Under the pieces are notes generated by a model. The model searched no databases and had not been told where the DNA came from. It saw only the letters and a list, made by a program, of their open reading frames with translations. A DNA stretch of 64,000 nt from Paludibacteraceae bacterium (GTDB taxonomy: Bacteria; Bacteroidota; Bacteroidia; Bacteroidales; Paludibacteraceae). A program made the position numbers and the translations under genes. The stretch lies in assembly GCA_024399955.1 (NCBI GenBank), contig JAKSNH010000002.1:1-64000 (forward strand). The letters run 5' to 3'. Positions 24,841-35,959 of the stretch are shown piece by piece (the stretch's first letter is position 1; each line of letters opens with the position of its first letter).

Positions 24841-27800
24841 GTTTTGTAAAGTTTTTTTAGGCTTATTAGCCATTCTTTTACTTAATTTCGCCTTCCCAAG
24901 TCAAGGGTGGGGTAGTACTACTTATTATGCCAAGGCAAAGGCTGAGGCAAAGCCATCATCTGCCGCCGGTACGGTTTATATTGGTAAGGCCAACAATTCT
25001 ATCACCAGCACTGGAACTGTGTCTAATAATGCCAGTAGTACAGGAAAAAGCGCAAATGTGAATTTCTATCTGAGGGCTGTGGCTAACTCCGGCTATAAGT
25101 TTAAAGGATGGAGTACGAGTGCCAGTTGGCCAGGATCGTTTACGCAAACGACAGAAAATGGACAGCAGGTATCGGTAAGTTCTAGTCAAACCGCAGAAAA
25201 TAGTGCCAGCACCACTACTTACTATGGCTATTTTGTCAAAGTTTTCCAATTCAAGGCAATGGCGGATTTCGCAACAGGTTCTGCCGGATTGGGTGATGTG
25301 ACTGTAAGTTTTACCTCGGGTAGCCCTGCATATCAGAGTACTGCAAAGACGGATAAAACTACGCAAGAGGGTACAAACGACACCGATAATGAGGAAACCA
25401 AGACTGCATACTTCTACGCACAACGTCATACAGGTGCTGAGTTTAGAGGTTGGTACTCGGATGCCGCTGGTACTGTCTTGGTTAGTAGCAATGAGGCTTG
25501 TTCCCAAAGTATCACTTCTTCGGCGATTGCAGAACCCGCTTCTCCTCAGCTGACTCTCTATGCAAAGTTCGAGAAGGTGGCTGTAGAGCCGACTTGGACG
25601 CTTGAGGGCGTGGCCGGTACTTCTAAGACCTTGGAGATTGGTGAAACAATCAAATTGGTAACAGAGACCGATGGTAACTCCTATTCATGGGGTACTCCGT
25701 CGTATGTGGATGCCGGTGAGACGAATCCGGTGATGACTTATAATCCTGCTACCAAGACCTTTACTGCCAATCGTGCCGGTACGGTGACTGTTTGTTTCAC
25801 TCAGACCGCCGGTACAGACGCTAATGGCGTGCTCTGGAAGGCTGGCGAGCAGACCTTCACCTTCACGGTAGAGAAGCTTACTCCCGAATTTGCATGGGCA
25901 GATCCGCTGCCGCACTTCACGGTAGGTACAACGCTGCCTACGAGCCAGCTCTTCTCGTTCACTCCTGCAGAGGCAGAGCAGAACTGGACGCTGACCTCCA
26001 GCGACCCGACCAATGTGCCGAGCATCGCCAGCGGCGCTGCGGGTCTCTTCATGCCTAAGGAGGTGGATGGTGTTACGCTTACCTTCCATCAGGCTGCTAC
26101 GTGGAAGTGGAATGAGATTGAGAATACCAGTATCAAGATCAACGTTACCAAGGAGCCGGTAGTCTTCAACTGGAAGAATCCTTCTCTGGTTGCTGGAAAT
26201 AACTATAGTTGGACAGATTTTGTAGAGACCAACTCTTTGGGTGCATGGAACCTTGTGTCGGATGATGAGAGTGTTATCCCGACGATGCGTTCTATCGCAA
26301 AAACTTCCGTGAAGGTTGCTGCCGGTTCAGTAACTCTTAGTTTTACTCAGGGTCAAGACCTCGGTCACGATGCTGTATCTATCCAGACCAAGACCTTTAC
26401 GGTATATCCGAGCAATGGTATTGCAACGTACTTAGCTAACAGCAAATCCTTTACGGAACTAAATGCTGCTATTTCGGAAGCAAGCAAGATGTCTAAGAAT
26501 AAATATGTCTTTGTTGCGTCTGATGGCGTAGTGCTTCCCGGCACCTACGATATTCCAAGTGGTGTAACTCTGGTTGTGCCTTACGAGAGTACGAATCAGA
26601 CATCTTATATCACTAAACCGAAAGAACTTGCAAACTCTACGCTTCCGATTGAGGCGTATCGTACGTTGAAATTGGTAGATGGTGTAACAATCAATGTTAG
26701 TGGCGCTATCGCTGTATGCGCACAAGTTCAGTCCGGTGATGCCAGTCATAATCCGAGTGGATTCCCTGTGGGACCTGTTGGCGTGATTGATATGAGCATG
26801 GGCGGCGCAATTAATGTTAAGAGTGGTGGTACTCTCTATGCTTGGGGATTCATCAAAGGTGAAGGTTATCTGGATGGTAACAATACCACGCACGTGGGTT
26901 CTATTACTGCTGAAAATAACTCCACTATTTGGGAGTGCTTTGGTATGGGAGACTGGAATGGCGGTAGTTTTACGTATGCCGCTGGCAAAAATAGTAGCTC
27001 CTATAAGATATTCCCATTCCAGAGTTATTATGTCCAGAACATTGAAGTACCTCTTCATATGAAGTATGGTGCTCAGGAAAAACTATTTGCAAGTTTCTAT
27101 GCTAATAGTTCAACAAACAATACGAACATCACTTTTATTTCGTACGGAAGTAACACGGCTCTCTTCTTGGTGACTGAAAACACCAGTACTTCAGAAGTGG
27201 TGAAACGATATGATCCTACGACAGACCACATGGTTGTTGATTTGGTTGGTAAGTCTACATTGGGATCGTTGGATATTAAGATTAGTTATTCGATAATCAG
27301 TGTTACAGCAAGTTCAAAGAGTTTTGATTTGCCAATTGTCAATAACATGCATATACGTTTGATTGATTGTGACTTGTCGTTGACTTCTCCTGTAAAAATG
27401 TTCCCAGGCTCTGTTTTTGAAGTAACAAAGGGATCAAAACTGAGTGTCTCGACCAAAGTATATGTCTTTGACCATGATGATTGGGGCAAAGTGGTGAACA
27501 AACACTACTTTGGTGTTACACCGAAAACTCTCTCTCCGCATGTAAATCTGGGTGACAACATAGATGTCAACACCCTGGAGGATGCTAAGATTATTGTTGA
27601 TGGTAGTGTAGTAATAACAAGTGGTGGTATCTTTACCAGTCCTGCTGGTGCAAACATAATGGGCAATGGCGGCGGAACCTTTAAGTGGTCAGGTGCTTTG
27701 CCAGCTAATGCTACTACAAATGGTTATACACTGGGAAGCTCTGTGGATGGTTCTAATACTTCATCCAAACTGAAGACTGATGGTATTTTAGCAACTACTT

Positions 27801-30800
27801 GTATACCGGCCAAACTACACAACGATGCGGAAACGGCAAATGACAGCTATACCGCAGCTGTTGGCAGCAAGACTTTCTACAACGTAAATGGTCGTTGGTT
27901 CGTACAGGATGATAAAGATGAAAAGAGTGATCATACCTATAACTTTAAGTACCTGAACGATGGCAACACCGTTACTACTCCGGCGGTCTACGCATCCGAC
28001 AAGACCGGCCTGATGGCTGGCTACAAGTGGGTGAATGTAGCGCTGGATAACGACTTCTGTGGTGGTAAGACTTTCCGTGGTGAGGATGGCAACTACTACT
28101 ATTACGATAACGCCTCTAAGGATGCTGTATCAAAGTGGATTCAGCTCGTCAAACTGAGCGATGCGCTCTATAGCGGTTCGGATAATAACCTCTATACTTT
28201 CAGCGGTTGCACATGGGCATCGGTAGGTGAAATTGGCGATGACTGTATGTACACCGTTGACGAGGTGAAGATGGCACTTGTAGGTACCGAGTTCATTTCT
28301 CTGGAGAAGGACGAGTATGACGAGGTTTATGTCAAGACTACCGACCACAGCGACTACTACATGCTCTTCGACGGTTGTGTATGGCAGCATGCTACAAAGA
28401 TTCCGGATACCTACAAAGCTTACGAGGTCTTGGATAATCCGTACATCTGGCTGAACAATGAGTGGACAAAGGTTGCAGCAGAAGGTGCATACTTCTATAC
28501 TACGGACGATCAAGGTTTGAAACAGTACTATGAGTTTGACGATGTAACCTTTGCATGGGTACCCGCACGAAATAAAGTCCGCATAACTACGCCAACGGGC
28601 GATAAGCGTGACTTCCTCTCCTTTGATGACGCTATCTCTTACCTTTCGCAGTACAACGATCCGACGATAACCCTCCTTGAGGATGTGACGGCTACCAAGG
28701 CTCAGACCTTTGCTCCTGGCTCGAAATCAACTACCGCTACGATTGACCTAAATGGTCACACGGTAACGGCAGAGTTGGGCGCTGCGGAGTATCTGCTTAA
28801 TATGAACACTTCTGCAACACTGGAGATTACGGATAATAGCGATAAGGAGAATGGTGAGATCCGTGTTTATACCAGTGTAGCAAAGCGTGCTGACGTGATT
28901 CGCATCACGAAGGGTGCTGTCAAGATGACCAAGGGTAAGTTGTTTATTCACAACGCCAACAATACCAACTCCGGTAACGCTTCCGCTATCTATGCAAACG
29001 CAGGTCAGTCGGTTACTATGGACGGTGGTGAACTGGAGGCTATCAGTACCCGTTATGCATATGGTATTTATAGTGCTTCGTCGGGTGCATTGATGTCGTC
29101 ATCTATTGTCACCGTAAATGGTGGCACAATTAGTGCTACAGCCAAGGATTATGCGTATGGTATCTTGGGAGGTGGTATCATCAATATGAATGGTGGTACT
29201 ATCAATTCTACGACCACGACGGTAAATGGCGTAGCCGGTGCAAACTATGCATACGGTATTTATGCGAATGCATCGTCTAATGCTACGGCATCCAGCTGCT
29301 ATTATGCGACCGTGAATATGACCGGTGGTGTTGTCAATGCTACTTCTCAGACGACATACGCCGAGGGTATATATGCCCATTATGGACAGACAGTTGCTGG
29401 TGCGACCAGCTATAAGGCATATACCAACAAGGCTTCTGGTAAGTTAAACATTACCGGTGGTGAAATCAATGCCAAGTGTTTGACCAGTACCAATGCATAC
29501 GGTGTGTATGCAATTGGTACTGAGAATAGCAATGGTTCTTCTGCTAAGCATATCATCAAAGATTGTAAGATTACCGCTTCGGCAACCGGAACTGCGTATG
29601 GCGTAATCTTTAGTGCATCGCTCCATGACCTGAGTGGTATTGCGGTGACCGCTGATGCGGAGATTGAGAATGCAGATATCTATGCCGAGACCACTTCGGC
29701 TAATACTGCAGCAGCTGTCTATGCTAATGCAACCAGCAACTTCATGAGTCGTGCCAAGTACAATAATGGTACTACTGGTGTATCGGCAGCTAATAAGAAG
29801 TTGTGGTTTATTGATGCAGACAACAACGATGGCGACTTGACCCATGAGGCAATCGCGGTATCGGGTGATGGCGCGAAGAAGACCTACAAATGCTACATTG
29901 GTGGTGAAGGTGCAGGCGCGCATGTTACCATCAAGAGTGGTAACTTCCGAGCTAAGTCGGCTTATCAGTATGCATACGGCGCATACGCCAACCGTTCTCT
30001 CTGTCTGTATGATGGTACAGAAGGTCGCGGTGAGATTACCATTTTGGGAGGTACATTTACTGCGGAGACTGCCGCTGAGTATGCATACGTACTGCGCAAT
30101 GCAGGTATCATGAATATCAAGGGTGGTACCTTCAATTCGATTGCCGGTACATCTACATCGTACGGTGTGTATGCTGAGGCAGGTCTGACCACTATTGATG
30201 GTGGTACGTTCAATATTGATGCTACTACTACCACTGCGTATGGCGTTATGGCAACCGGTGTGAAGGAAGATAATACCGGTTGGGAGCATCGTGGTGAGGT
30301 TGTCATTAACGATGGTGTCTTCAATGCTCATGCGCTGGGTACTAAAACTGTGGCTGGTGTATATGCTGTTGGAACCTACGTAGAACTCAACCAAACCAAG
30401 TACGATGCTCGTACTGACGCCAATAAACAATATTACTATCCTGTTGACGAGAATGGCGTGAAGTTGGCAAATGCTACCATAGCCAACTATTATCCGTATA
30501 AGTATGGTGTACATACACCGAGCGGAAAGATTACCGTGAATGGTGGTACATTCAACGCGAAAGCATTTACTTCCGAGGCTTTTGGAGCATACGCTAATAT
30601 GAGTAGTGCCGTCCGTACTGATATGATTGGTCGTCAAGGTGTGGCTCGTGGTGAGATTATTATTCACGGTGGTGAATTTAACTCCGAAACCGAGACTTCA
30701 AGCACGGCCGAGGGTATTCGCTCCTATGGTACGGTATATGTAGATGGTGGTACGTTCAATGTTAAATCTAAGACGACTACTGCCTACGGTCTCTACGTGA

Positions 30801-33800
30801 TGGATGGTACTACAACTATTGATGGTGGTACATTCAATATCGCAGCCGGTACAAACACCGCAGTAGGTTTGCGTTCGCACGTATATGCAAATACGGAATA
30901 TGGTTACTTTGAGGAAGGTAATGCAATCATCAATGGTGGTACTTTCAATGTCAATACATGGGGTGGCAATACCGCATATGGTGTGTATGTAACAGGTGCA
31001 GCCGCTGCATTTGCAGCAACGAAGTCCACTGCCTATACCGGTACTAAGCCTGCCAGCTATGCGGCTGCCGGTCGCGCAACTATCAATGGTGGTACATTCA
31101 TAATGAATCCTTCTACAGGCGTAGATGCTTACGGCTTTGTTCTCGAGGGTAATAAGGTAAATGGGGATTCGATCGCTTATCCGAAGTGTGAAGTTAACGG
31201 TGGTTTCTTCCAGATGAAGGGTACCGGCGTATATGCAGCAAACACCAGCGCAGTAGAGGATGGCGAAGGCAATCAAAACCTCGCTATCAAGGGCGGTCAC
31301 TTCAGTACCAATAATAATTTGGCTGTTGCTAAACCGAAGGATTATGTTCGTGCTCCTTATGCCGTTATCAATTGCATAGATCCAGAGTACAAAGCGACCT
31401 ATCCATACGAGGTAGGTGAGCCGGTTGAGATAACGTTTGTGACGGACAATGGCGCAGAACTCTGGAGAGGTAACCAACCGAAGGGTAAGACTGCGATCTA
31501 TCCGCTTACGAATGGAACTCCGGAACGTGCATCGGATGACGCACACAGCTATGAGTTTACCAGTTGGGATAAAGAACTTGCAGAAGTATCGGAACCGACA
31601 ACTTATACTGCGAACTTCAATACCGTAGGTAAGAAGTTTATGATCACTTGGGTGGACGATAAGGGCAATGAGATTGATCATAAGGAATATACGGCAGACG
31701 AAATGCCTGTGCATGCAGATCCTATTAAGGAAGGATATAACTTCGATGGTTGGACACCTGCGATGTATGTTGTAGATAAGGATCAGACTTATAAGGCTGC
31801 ATTCAGTATCAAGCAGTACACTATTCGTTGGGTAGATGAAAACGGTACGCTGATTCGTGAGGATCGTGTAAACCATGGTGCTACTCCTACCAAACCTGCT
31901 AATCCGACGAAGGAAGGTTATTCGTTCCAGGCATGGAATCCGGGTGTGGTAAAAGCTACCGAGGATGTTACCTATACAGCCACTTACTTGCTGAACCTTG
32001 TTACGCTGACGAAGGCTGGTGGTTCGCCCGTTCCATATACAACCTTTGCTGCAGCTCTTACTGAGGCCAACAAGGCTGATGGCGGTACGCTGACCTTGCT
32101 GCAGGATGTCAAGGTGGCCGGTTCTGCACAGTCATTCACAACTTCTACTACGCTCGATCTGAATGGTCACTCGTTGCGTGGTGCCGTCAATAAACTCATT
32201 ACAGTGAATGGAACCGGCAAGACGGTTACTGTGAAGGACTCGAAGGGTGGAGGTATGATTGACAATACCTATGCGACCAACGCACAGTTGACAGCAGTAT
32301 ATGTCACTAAGGGTACTTTCGTCCTGGAGAACGGTACGATTCGTGTAGAAAACCCGACAACATCTTCAAGCGCAAGTTACTATGCTGCGGCGGTATTGGT
32401 TCCTGCAAGTCAGAGTTTTGTGATGAATGGTGGTACGCTTACTTCGATTGCTAATAACGACTATGCTTATGGTGTTTACAACCTCGGTACCGCTACCATC
32501 AATGGTGGTACTATCAATACGCAGGCGTTGACTCGTTCGTATGGTGTTCGCGCTGACAATACAACGACCATCCATGACGTAACCATCAATGCCAATGCTA
32601 TTCGTACTACGTATGGTGTGGCTGTATGGAGCAGTGTTGCCGGCAAGACGATTACCATCAATGGCGGTACATTCAATGGTAATGCCACTACCACAACCGG
32701 CTATGCTATTGATGCTACGGCTGCTTCGACTATCAATGTCAATGGTGGTAAATTCAAGGCTACTACCAAGCCTATTTCGAATACGGGTGGAGCTACTATT
32801 AAGGTTGCAGGTGGTTTCTACGACAAGGATACCGAACTTGCAGGCATGGCCTCGCCGAAGAAGGTAGTCGCTCTGGTTAGCGAGCCGGAGAAGGCTGAGG
32901 GCTACAACTACAAGATTGTAGATGCTGCATACAATGTTACCTTCAAGGCTGAGAATGGAACCGTTCTTCAGCAGACCAACGTTGAGAAGGACTTGCAGCC
33001 GATATATGTTGGCGAGGCACAGACCAAGCCTTCTACTCCTAAGTATGCTTACGACTTTGATGGTTGGATGGATGCTTCGAATAGCCAAGTTTACACTGAG
33101 GCAGAACTGCCGGTAGTAAGCAAGGATGTGGTTTATACTGCTCACTTTGTTCAGCGTGCAGTAGAGTACCCGATTACTTTCACTAATATTGATGGTAAGG
33201 GTACCGACTACGTACAGATGGTGGCATATGGTGAAGTGCCTGTATATAATGGTCCTACACCTTATATGTCGGGTGCCGTATCTAACTACGCATATACCTT
33301 TATTGGTTGGAATCCTGAACTGATAGCAGTAGATGGTCCTGCATCTTATAGCCCGCGCTACGACCTCGTTATCTCGCACAATGTATCATTTGTCATCAAC
33401 AATGCTTCGGCTACAACTCCGACTATGCTCGTTGTCGCAGAAGGTGCTGCTGTAGAGCATCCTGCTGATCAACTTGTAGATTGCCAGCATATCGTGGGTT
33501 GGTACAAGGATGCCGACCTCAATGAGGAGTGGAACTTCGCTAGCGACAAGCTGGGCGAGGAGGATCTTATTCTCTACGCTAAGTGGGGTACTAAGACTTA
33601 CACCATTACTTGGCTGGATGAGTTTGGTGATGAAATAGACCAAACCGTAGTCAATTGTGGTACAACGCCGACGCATGCAAATCTCTATAAGCCATCTACT
33701 GCTACATATAGTTATGAGTGGTTAGGATGGAATAAAACTATAGTCGCCGCTACTGCAGATGCGACCTACAAGTCGCTTGGCTTCAATCAGGTTGCTAAAC

Positions 33801-35959
33801 GTTATGCAATTATCTTTAACACTAATGGTGGTTCGGTTATTGATCCGATTGAGCAAGAAGTTGGTACACCAGTTGTTGCTCCTGCAGATCCTACGCGTGA
33901 AGGCTATACATTCGCTGGTTGGGATAAGGAGATTCCTACTATTATGCCTGCTGAAGATGTAACGATTACTGCAAGTTGGACTATCAATAAGTATGCGATT
34001 ACCTTCCAAAATGAGGATGGAACTGAGTTGCAGAAGTCTGACGTAGAATATGGTGCAACACCAACATACAACGGTGCAACTCCGACTAAGGCATCCGATG
34101 CCCAATATACTTATACCTTTAAAGGTTGGGATAAGGAAATTGTGGCTGTTTCTACTGATGCTACTTATACCGCTACTTATACAGCCACCAAGAATAAGTA
34201 CACTCTTACGTGGAATCTGGATGGCGGCGAGATTAAAACTGCTGGAACAACTGTCGGTAGCGTAGAGTGGGGTACGTCCTTAACTGCACCGATAGTAGAA
34301 AAGACCGGATACACTTTCGCTGGTTGGACTCCTGAGGTGCCTGCTACCATGCCGACCGAGGATGTAACTTGTGTGGCACAATGGACAGAAGTACCAACTA
34401 CAGCTAAGTACCGTGTCATGCATTATAAGTTGCATATTAAGGACGGAGAGAAATTTGCTGAACCATTCAAGAAAGACGAGTCTGAAGTGGAAATAGGCTC
34501 TGAGGTTACTCCAGAATTTGAAGAAATTGAGGGCTATGACAATCCTGTTTCAACGAAAACCATTACTATCTCTGCTAATCCTGAAGAAAATGTGGTTATT
34601 TATGAGTATCCTATTTCCAAGGACAATACTCTTAATGCTGATGGTAACATTGACGCCGAAACAGAGGCATATACCGTCATTCTTGCTCCGGGTAAGACAA
34701 TGAATATAACCGGCACAGGTTCGGTTACTGCTCAGAACTTAGTGCTGCAATCTGTACCTGGTGACAACACAGGAGCCAATTTGGCTACCACATCCAATTT
34801 GGAGATTCTTGGTGACGTCTGCATCGAAATTGAGATGAATAGCACTCGCACAATGGATGATAAACTCTACTATTGCTTCTCCGTTCCGTTTAATGTAAAT
34901 GTGGCCGATGGAGTAAAACGTCTTAACGTAACGAATAACACATGGTCAAAAGCCGTTTTGAATACCAACTACCGCGTTTATACCTACAACGAGGCAGATC
35001 GTGCAGCCAAAGGACCACAGGATAGTAACTGGACTCCGTTCAGTGATACACAATTCGTTCCCGGTGTGTTCTACCTCTGCGCATTTGACAACTCCAACTA
35101 CAACAGCTACCGCTTCTATGCTGCAGATAAAACTAATCTGAATAATAAAGGCAATATTGCAGTAACTCATACCGGTGATGCTACTAATGGCGGTTGGAAC
35201 GGCGTAGCCAATAATGGCCTAACCGATAATAAACTAAGTGGTAGCTTTTACTTCATTCAAACGCTCAATAGTGTAAAAAATAGTTTTGAGTCAGCCAAGG
35301 CCGATGAAAAGCCTTTGGCTATTGGTAATGCTGCGATGGTACAGGTTTCTAAAGAAGGCAGCGTAGTAGTGGGCGCAACACCAAGTGCTGTGGCTGCTCG
35401 TCGCATGGGCGAAACTGCTTCCACCGAGTTTATCAATGTGCGTCTCTACAAGGAGAATCAAGATAAACACGTGGATCAAATCTTCATCCGCGCCTCTGAA
35501 GATGCTGCAGAGCAATATGTGGCAGGTATCGACCTGAGCAAGGCTACGATGGGTACTCCTAAGGTGGCTCGTTTATGGGTGAATGATTATGACCTGCAAC
35601 TTGTGGCAAATGAGGCGCTGATGACCAATGACCAAGCTACTTTCTCACTTGGCATGAGTGCTCCTGCTAATGGTGAATATACCATTGCTCTGAATGAAGT
35701 GCCAACCGATGCTACTATCTATCTCACCGAGAACGGCAGCGCTATCTGGAACCTCAACATCGCTCCGGCTCCTATCTCACTCAGTAAGGGCACCGAGAAC
35801 AGTTACGGTCTGCGTCTCGTTCACAAAATCAATAACGTAGTGACCGGCTTTGACGAGGCTGTCCTTAATGGCAATGTACAGAAAGTCATCCTTAATGACC
35901 ACCTATACATCATCCGCGATGGTAAAGTCTATAGCGCACACGGGCACGCAATTAAATAA
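24833..35959 (+). CDS. Giant secreted repeat protein with type IX-like C-terminal tail (3708 aa)
   Basis: Signal peptide to about residue 31 (FPSQGWGS). Approximate layout: bacterial-repeat and Ig-like regions to ~530; the uncharacterised domain shared with its partner at ~535-890 (YYVQNIEVPL near 733); a linker of Tyr/Trp-rich repeats; a long beta-helix at ~1246-2180 built from many GGTFN...AYGVY units; Flg_new/InlB B-like repeats ~2190-2390; a second beta-helix ~2390-2683; more Flg_new repeats ~2700-3190; a MucBP-like segment (VMHYKLHIKDG); a C-terminal region that becomes identical to the partner over the last ~150 residues. Predicted surface adhesin exported by a type IX-like route. It has a promoter (24614-24644), unlike its partner. 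Large antisense reading frames here come from its repetitive composition. Confidence 0.87.
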   Translation: MKKFCKVFLGLLAILLLNFAFPSQGWGSTTYYAKAKAEAKPSSAAGTVYIGKANNSITSTGTVSNNASSTGKSANVNFYLRAVANSGYKFKGWSTSASWPGSFTQTTENGQQVSVSSSQTAENSASTTTYYGYFVKVFQFKAMADFATGSAGLGDVTVSFTSGSPAYQSTAKTDKTTQEGTNDTDNEETKTAYFYAQRHTGAEFRGWYSDAAGTVLVSSNEACSQSITSSAIAEPASPQLTLYAKFEKVAVEPTWTLEGVAGTSKTLEIGETIKLVTETDGNSYSWGTPSYVDAGETNPVMTYNPATKTFTANRAGTVTVCFTQTAGTDANGVLWKAGEQTFTFTVEKLTPEFAWADPLPHFTVGTTLPTSQLFSFTPAEAEQNWTLTSSDPTNVPSIASGAAGLFMPKEVDGVTLTFHQAATWKWNEIENTSIKINVTKEPVVFNWKNPSLVAGNNYSWTDFVETNSLGAWNLVSDDESVIPTMRSIAKTSVKVAAGSVTLSFTQGQDLGHDAVSIQTKTFTVYPSNGIATYLANSKSFTELNAAISEASKMSKNKYVFVASDGVVLPGTYDIPSGVTLVVPYESTNQTSYITKPKELANSTLPIEAYRTLKLVDGVTINVSGAIAVCAQVQSGDASHNPSGFPVGPVGVIDMSMGGAINVKSGGTLYAWGFIKGEGYLDGNNTTHVGSITAENNSTIWECFGMGDWNGGSFTYAAGKNSSSYKIFPFQSYYVQNIEVPLHMKYGAQEKLFASFYANSSTNNTNITFISYGSNTALFLVTENTSTSEVVKRYDPTTDHMVVDLVGKSTLGSLDIKISYSIISVTASSKSFDLPIVNNMHIRLIDCDLSLTSPVKMFPGSVFEVTKGSKLSVSTKVYVFDHDDWGKVVNKHYFGVTPKTLSPHVNLGDNIDVNTLEDAKIIVDGSVVITSGGIFTSPAGANIMGNGGGTFKWSGALPANATTNGYTLGSSVDGSNTSSKLKTDGILATTCIPAKLHNDAETANDSYTAAVGSKTFYNVNGRWFVQDDKDEKSDHTYNFKYLNDGNTVTTPAVYASDKTGLMAGYKWVNVALDNDFCGGKTFRGEDGNYYYYDNASKDAVSKWIQLVKLSDALYSGSDNNLYTFSGCTWASVGEIGDDCMYTVDEVKMALVGTEFISLEKDEYDEVYVKTTDHSDYYMLFDGCVWQHATKIPDTYKAYEVLDNPYIWLNNEWTKVAAEGAYFYTTDDQGLKQYYEFDDVTFAWVPARNKVRITTPTGDKRDFLSFDDAISYLSQYNDPTITLLEDVTATKAQTFAPGSKSTTATIDLNGHTVTAELGAAEYLLNMNTSATLEITDNSDKENGEIRVYTSVAKRADVIRITKGAVKMTKGKLFIHNANNTNSGNASAIYANAGQSVTMDGGELEAISTRYAYGIYSASSGALMSSSIVTVNGGTISATAKDYAYGILGGGIINMNGGTINSTTTTVNGVAGANYAYGIYANASSNATASSCYYATVNMTGGVVNATSQTTYAEGIYAHYGQTVAGATSYKAYTNKASGKLNITGGEINAKCLTSTNAYGVYAIGTENSNGSSAKHIIKDCKITASATGTAYGVIFSASLHDLSGIAVTADAEIENADIYAETTSANTAAAVYANATSNFMSRAKYNNGTTGVSAANKKLWFIDADNNDGDLTHEAIAVSGDGAKKTYKCYIGGEGAGAHVTIKSGNFRAKSAYQYAYGAYANRSLCLYDGTEGRGEITILGGTFTAETAAEYAYVLRNAGIMNIKGGTFNSIAGTSTSYGVYAEAGLTTIDGGTFNIDATTTTAYGVMATGVKEDNTGWEHRGEVVINDGVFNAHALGTKTVAGVYAVGTYVELNQTKYDARTDANKQYYYPVDENGVKLANATIANYYPYKYGVHTPSGKITVNGGTFNAKAFTSEAFGAYANMSSAVRTDMIGRQGVARGEIIIHGGEFNSETETSSTAEGIRSYGTVYVDGGTFNVKSKTTTAYGLYVMDGTTTIDGGTFNIAAGTNTAVGLRSHVYANTEYGYFEEGNAIINGGTFNVNTWGGNTAYGVYVTGAAAAFAATKSTAYTGTKPASYAAAGRATINGGTFIMNPSTGVDAYGFVLEGNKVNGDSIAYPKCEVNGGFFQMKGTGVYAANTSAVEDGEGNQNLAIKGGHFSTNNNLAVAKPKDYVRAPYAVINCIDPEYKATYPYEVGEPVEITFVTDNGAELWRGNQPKGKTAIYPLTNGTPERASDDAHSYEFTSWDKELAEVSEPTTYTANFNTVGKKFMITWVDDKGNEIDHKEYTADEMPVHADPIKEGYNFDGWTPAMYVVDKDQTYKAAFSIKQYTIRWVDENGTLIREDRVNHGATPTKPANPTKEGYSFQAWNPGVVKATEDVTYTATYLLNLVTLTKAGGSPVPYTTFAAALTEANKADGGTLTLLQDVKVAGSAQSFTTSTTLDLNGHSLRGAVNKLITVNGTGKTVTVKDSKGGGMIDNTYATNAQLTAVYVTKGTFVLENGTIRVENPTTSSSASYYAAAVLVPASQSFVMNGGTLTSIANNDYAYGVYNLGTATINGGTINTQALTRSYGVRADNTTTIHDVTINANAIRTTYGVAVWSSVAGKTITINGGTFNGNATTTTGYAIDATAASTINVNGGKFKATTKPISNTGGATIKVAGGFYDKDTELAGMASPKKVVALVSEPEKAEGYNYKIVDAAYNVTFKAENGTVLQQTNVEKDLQPIYVGEAQTKPSTPKYAYDFDGWMDASNSQVYTEAELPVVSKDVVYTAHFVQRAVEYPITFTNIDGKGTDYVQMVAYGEVPVYNGPTPYMSGAVSNYAYTFIGWNPELIAVDGPASYSPRYDLVISHNVSFVINNASATTPTMLVVAEGAAVEHPADQLVDCQHIVGWYKDADLNEEWNFASDKLGEEDLILYAKWGTKTYTITWLDEFGDEIDQTVVNCGTTPTHANLYKPSTATYSYEWLGWNKTIVAATADATYKSLGFNQVAKRYAIIFNTNGGSVIDPIEQEVGTPVVAPADPTREGYTFAGWDKEIPTIMPAEDVTITASWTINKYAITFQNEDGTELQKSDVEYGATPTYNGATPTKASDAQYTYTFKGWDKEIVAVSTDATYTATYTATKNKYTLTWNLDGGEIKTAGTTVGSVEWGTSLTAPIVEKTGYTFAGWTPEVPATMPTEDVTCVAQWTEVPTTAKYRVMHYKLHIKDGEKFAEPFKKDESEVEIGSEVTPEFEEIEGYDNPVSTKTITISANPEENVVIYEYPISKDNTLNADGNIDAETEAYTVILAPGKTMNITGTGSVTAQNLVLQSVPGDNTGANLATTSNLEILGDVCIEIEMNSTRTMDDKLYYCFSVPFNVNVADGVKRLNVTNNTWSKAVLNTNYRVYTYNEADRAAKGPQDSNWTPFSDTQFVPGVFYLCAFDNSNYNSYRFYAADKTNLNNKGNIAVTHTGDATNGGWNGVANNGLTDNKLSGSFYFIQTLNSVKNSFESAKADEKPLAIGNAAMVQVSKEGSVVVGATPSAVAARRMGETASTEFINVRLYKENQDKHVDQIFIRASEDAAEQYVAGIDLSKATMGTPKVARLWVNDYDLQLVANEALMTNDQATFSLGMSAPANGEYTIALNEVPTDATIYLTENGSAIWNLNIAPAPISLSKGTENSYGLRLVHKINNVVTGFDEAVLNGNVQKVILNDHLYIIRDGKVYSAHGHAIK

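Noticed and set aside
29444-33379. Large reverse-strand reading frames inside the 3708-aa gene (up to about 400 codons)
   Set aside because: They arise from the repetitive, Thr/Gly/Ala-rich composition of the forward gene; their translations are Cys/Arg/Ile-rich without domains, promoters or start sites.
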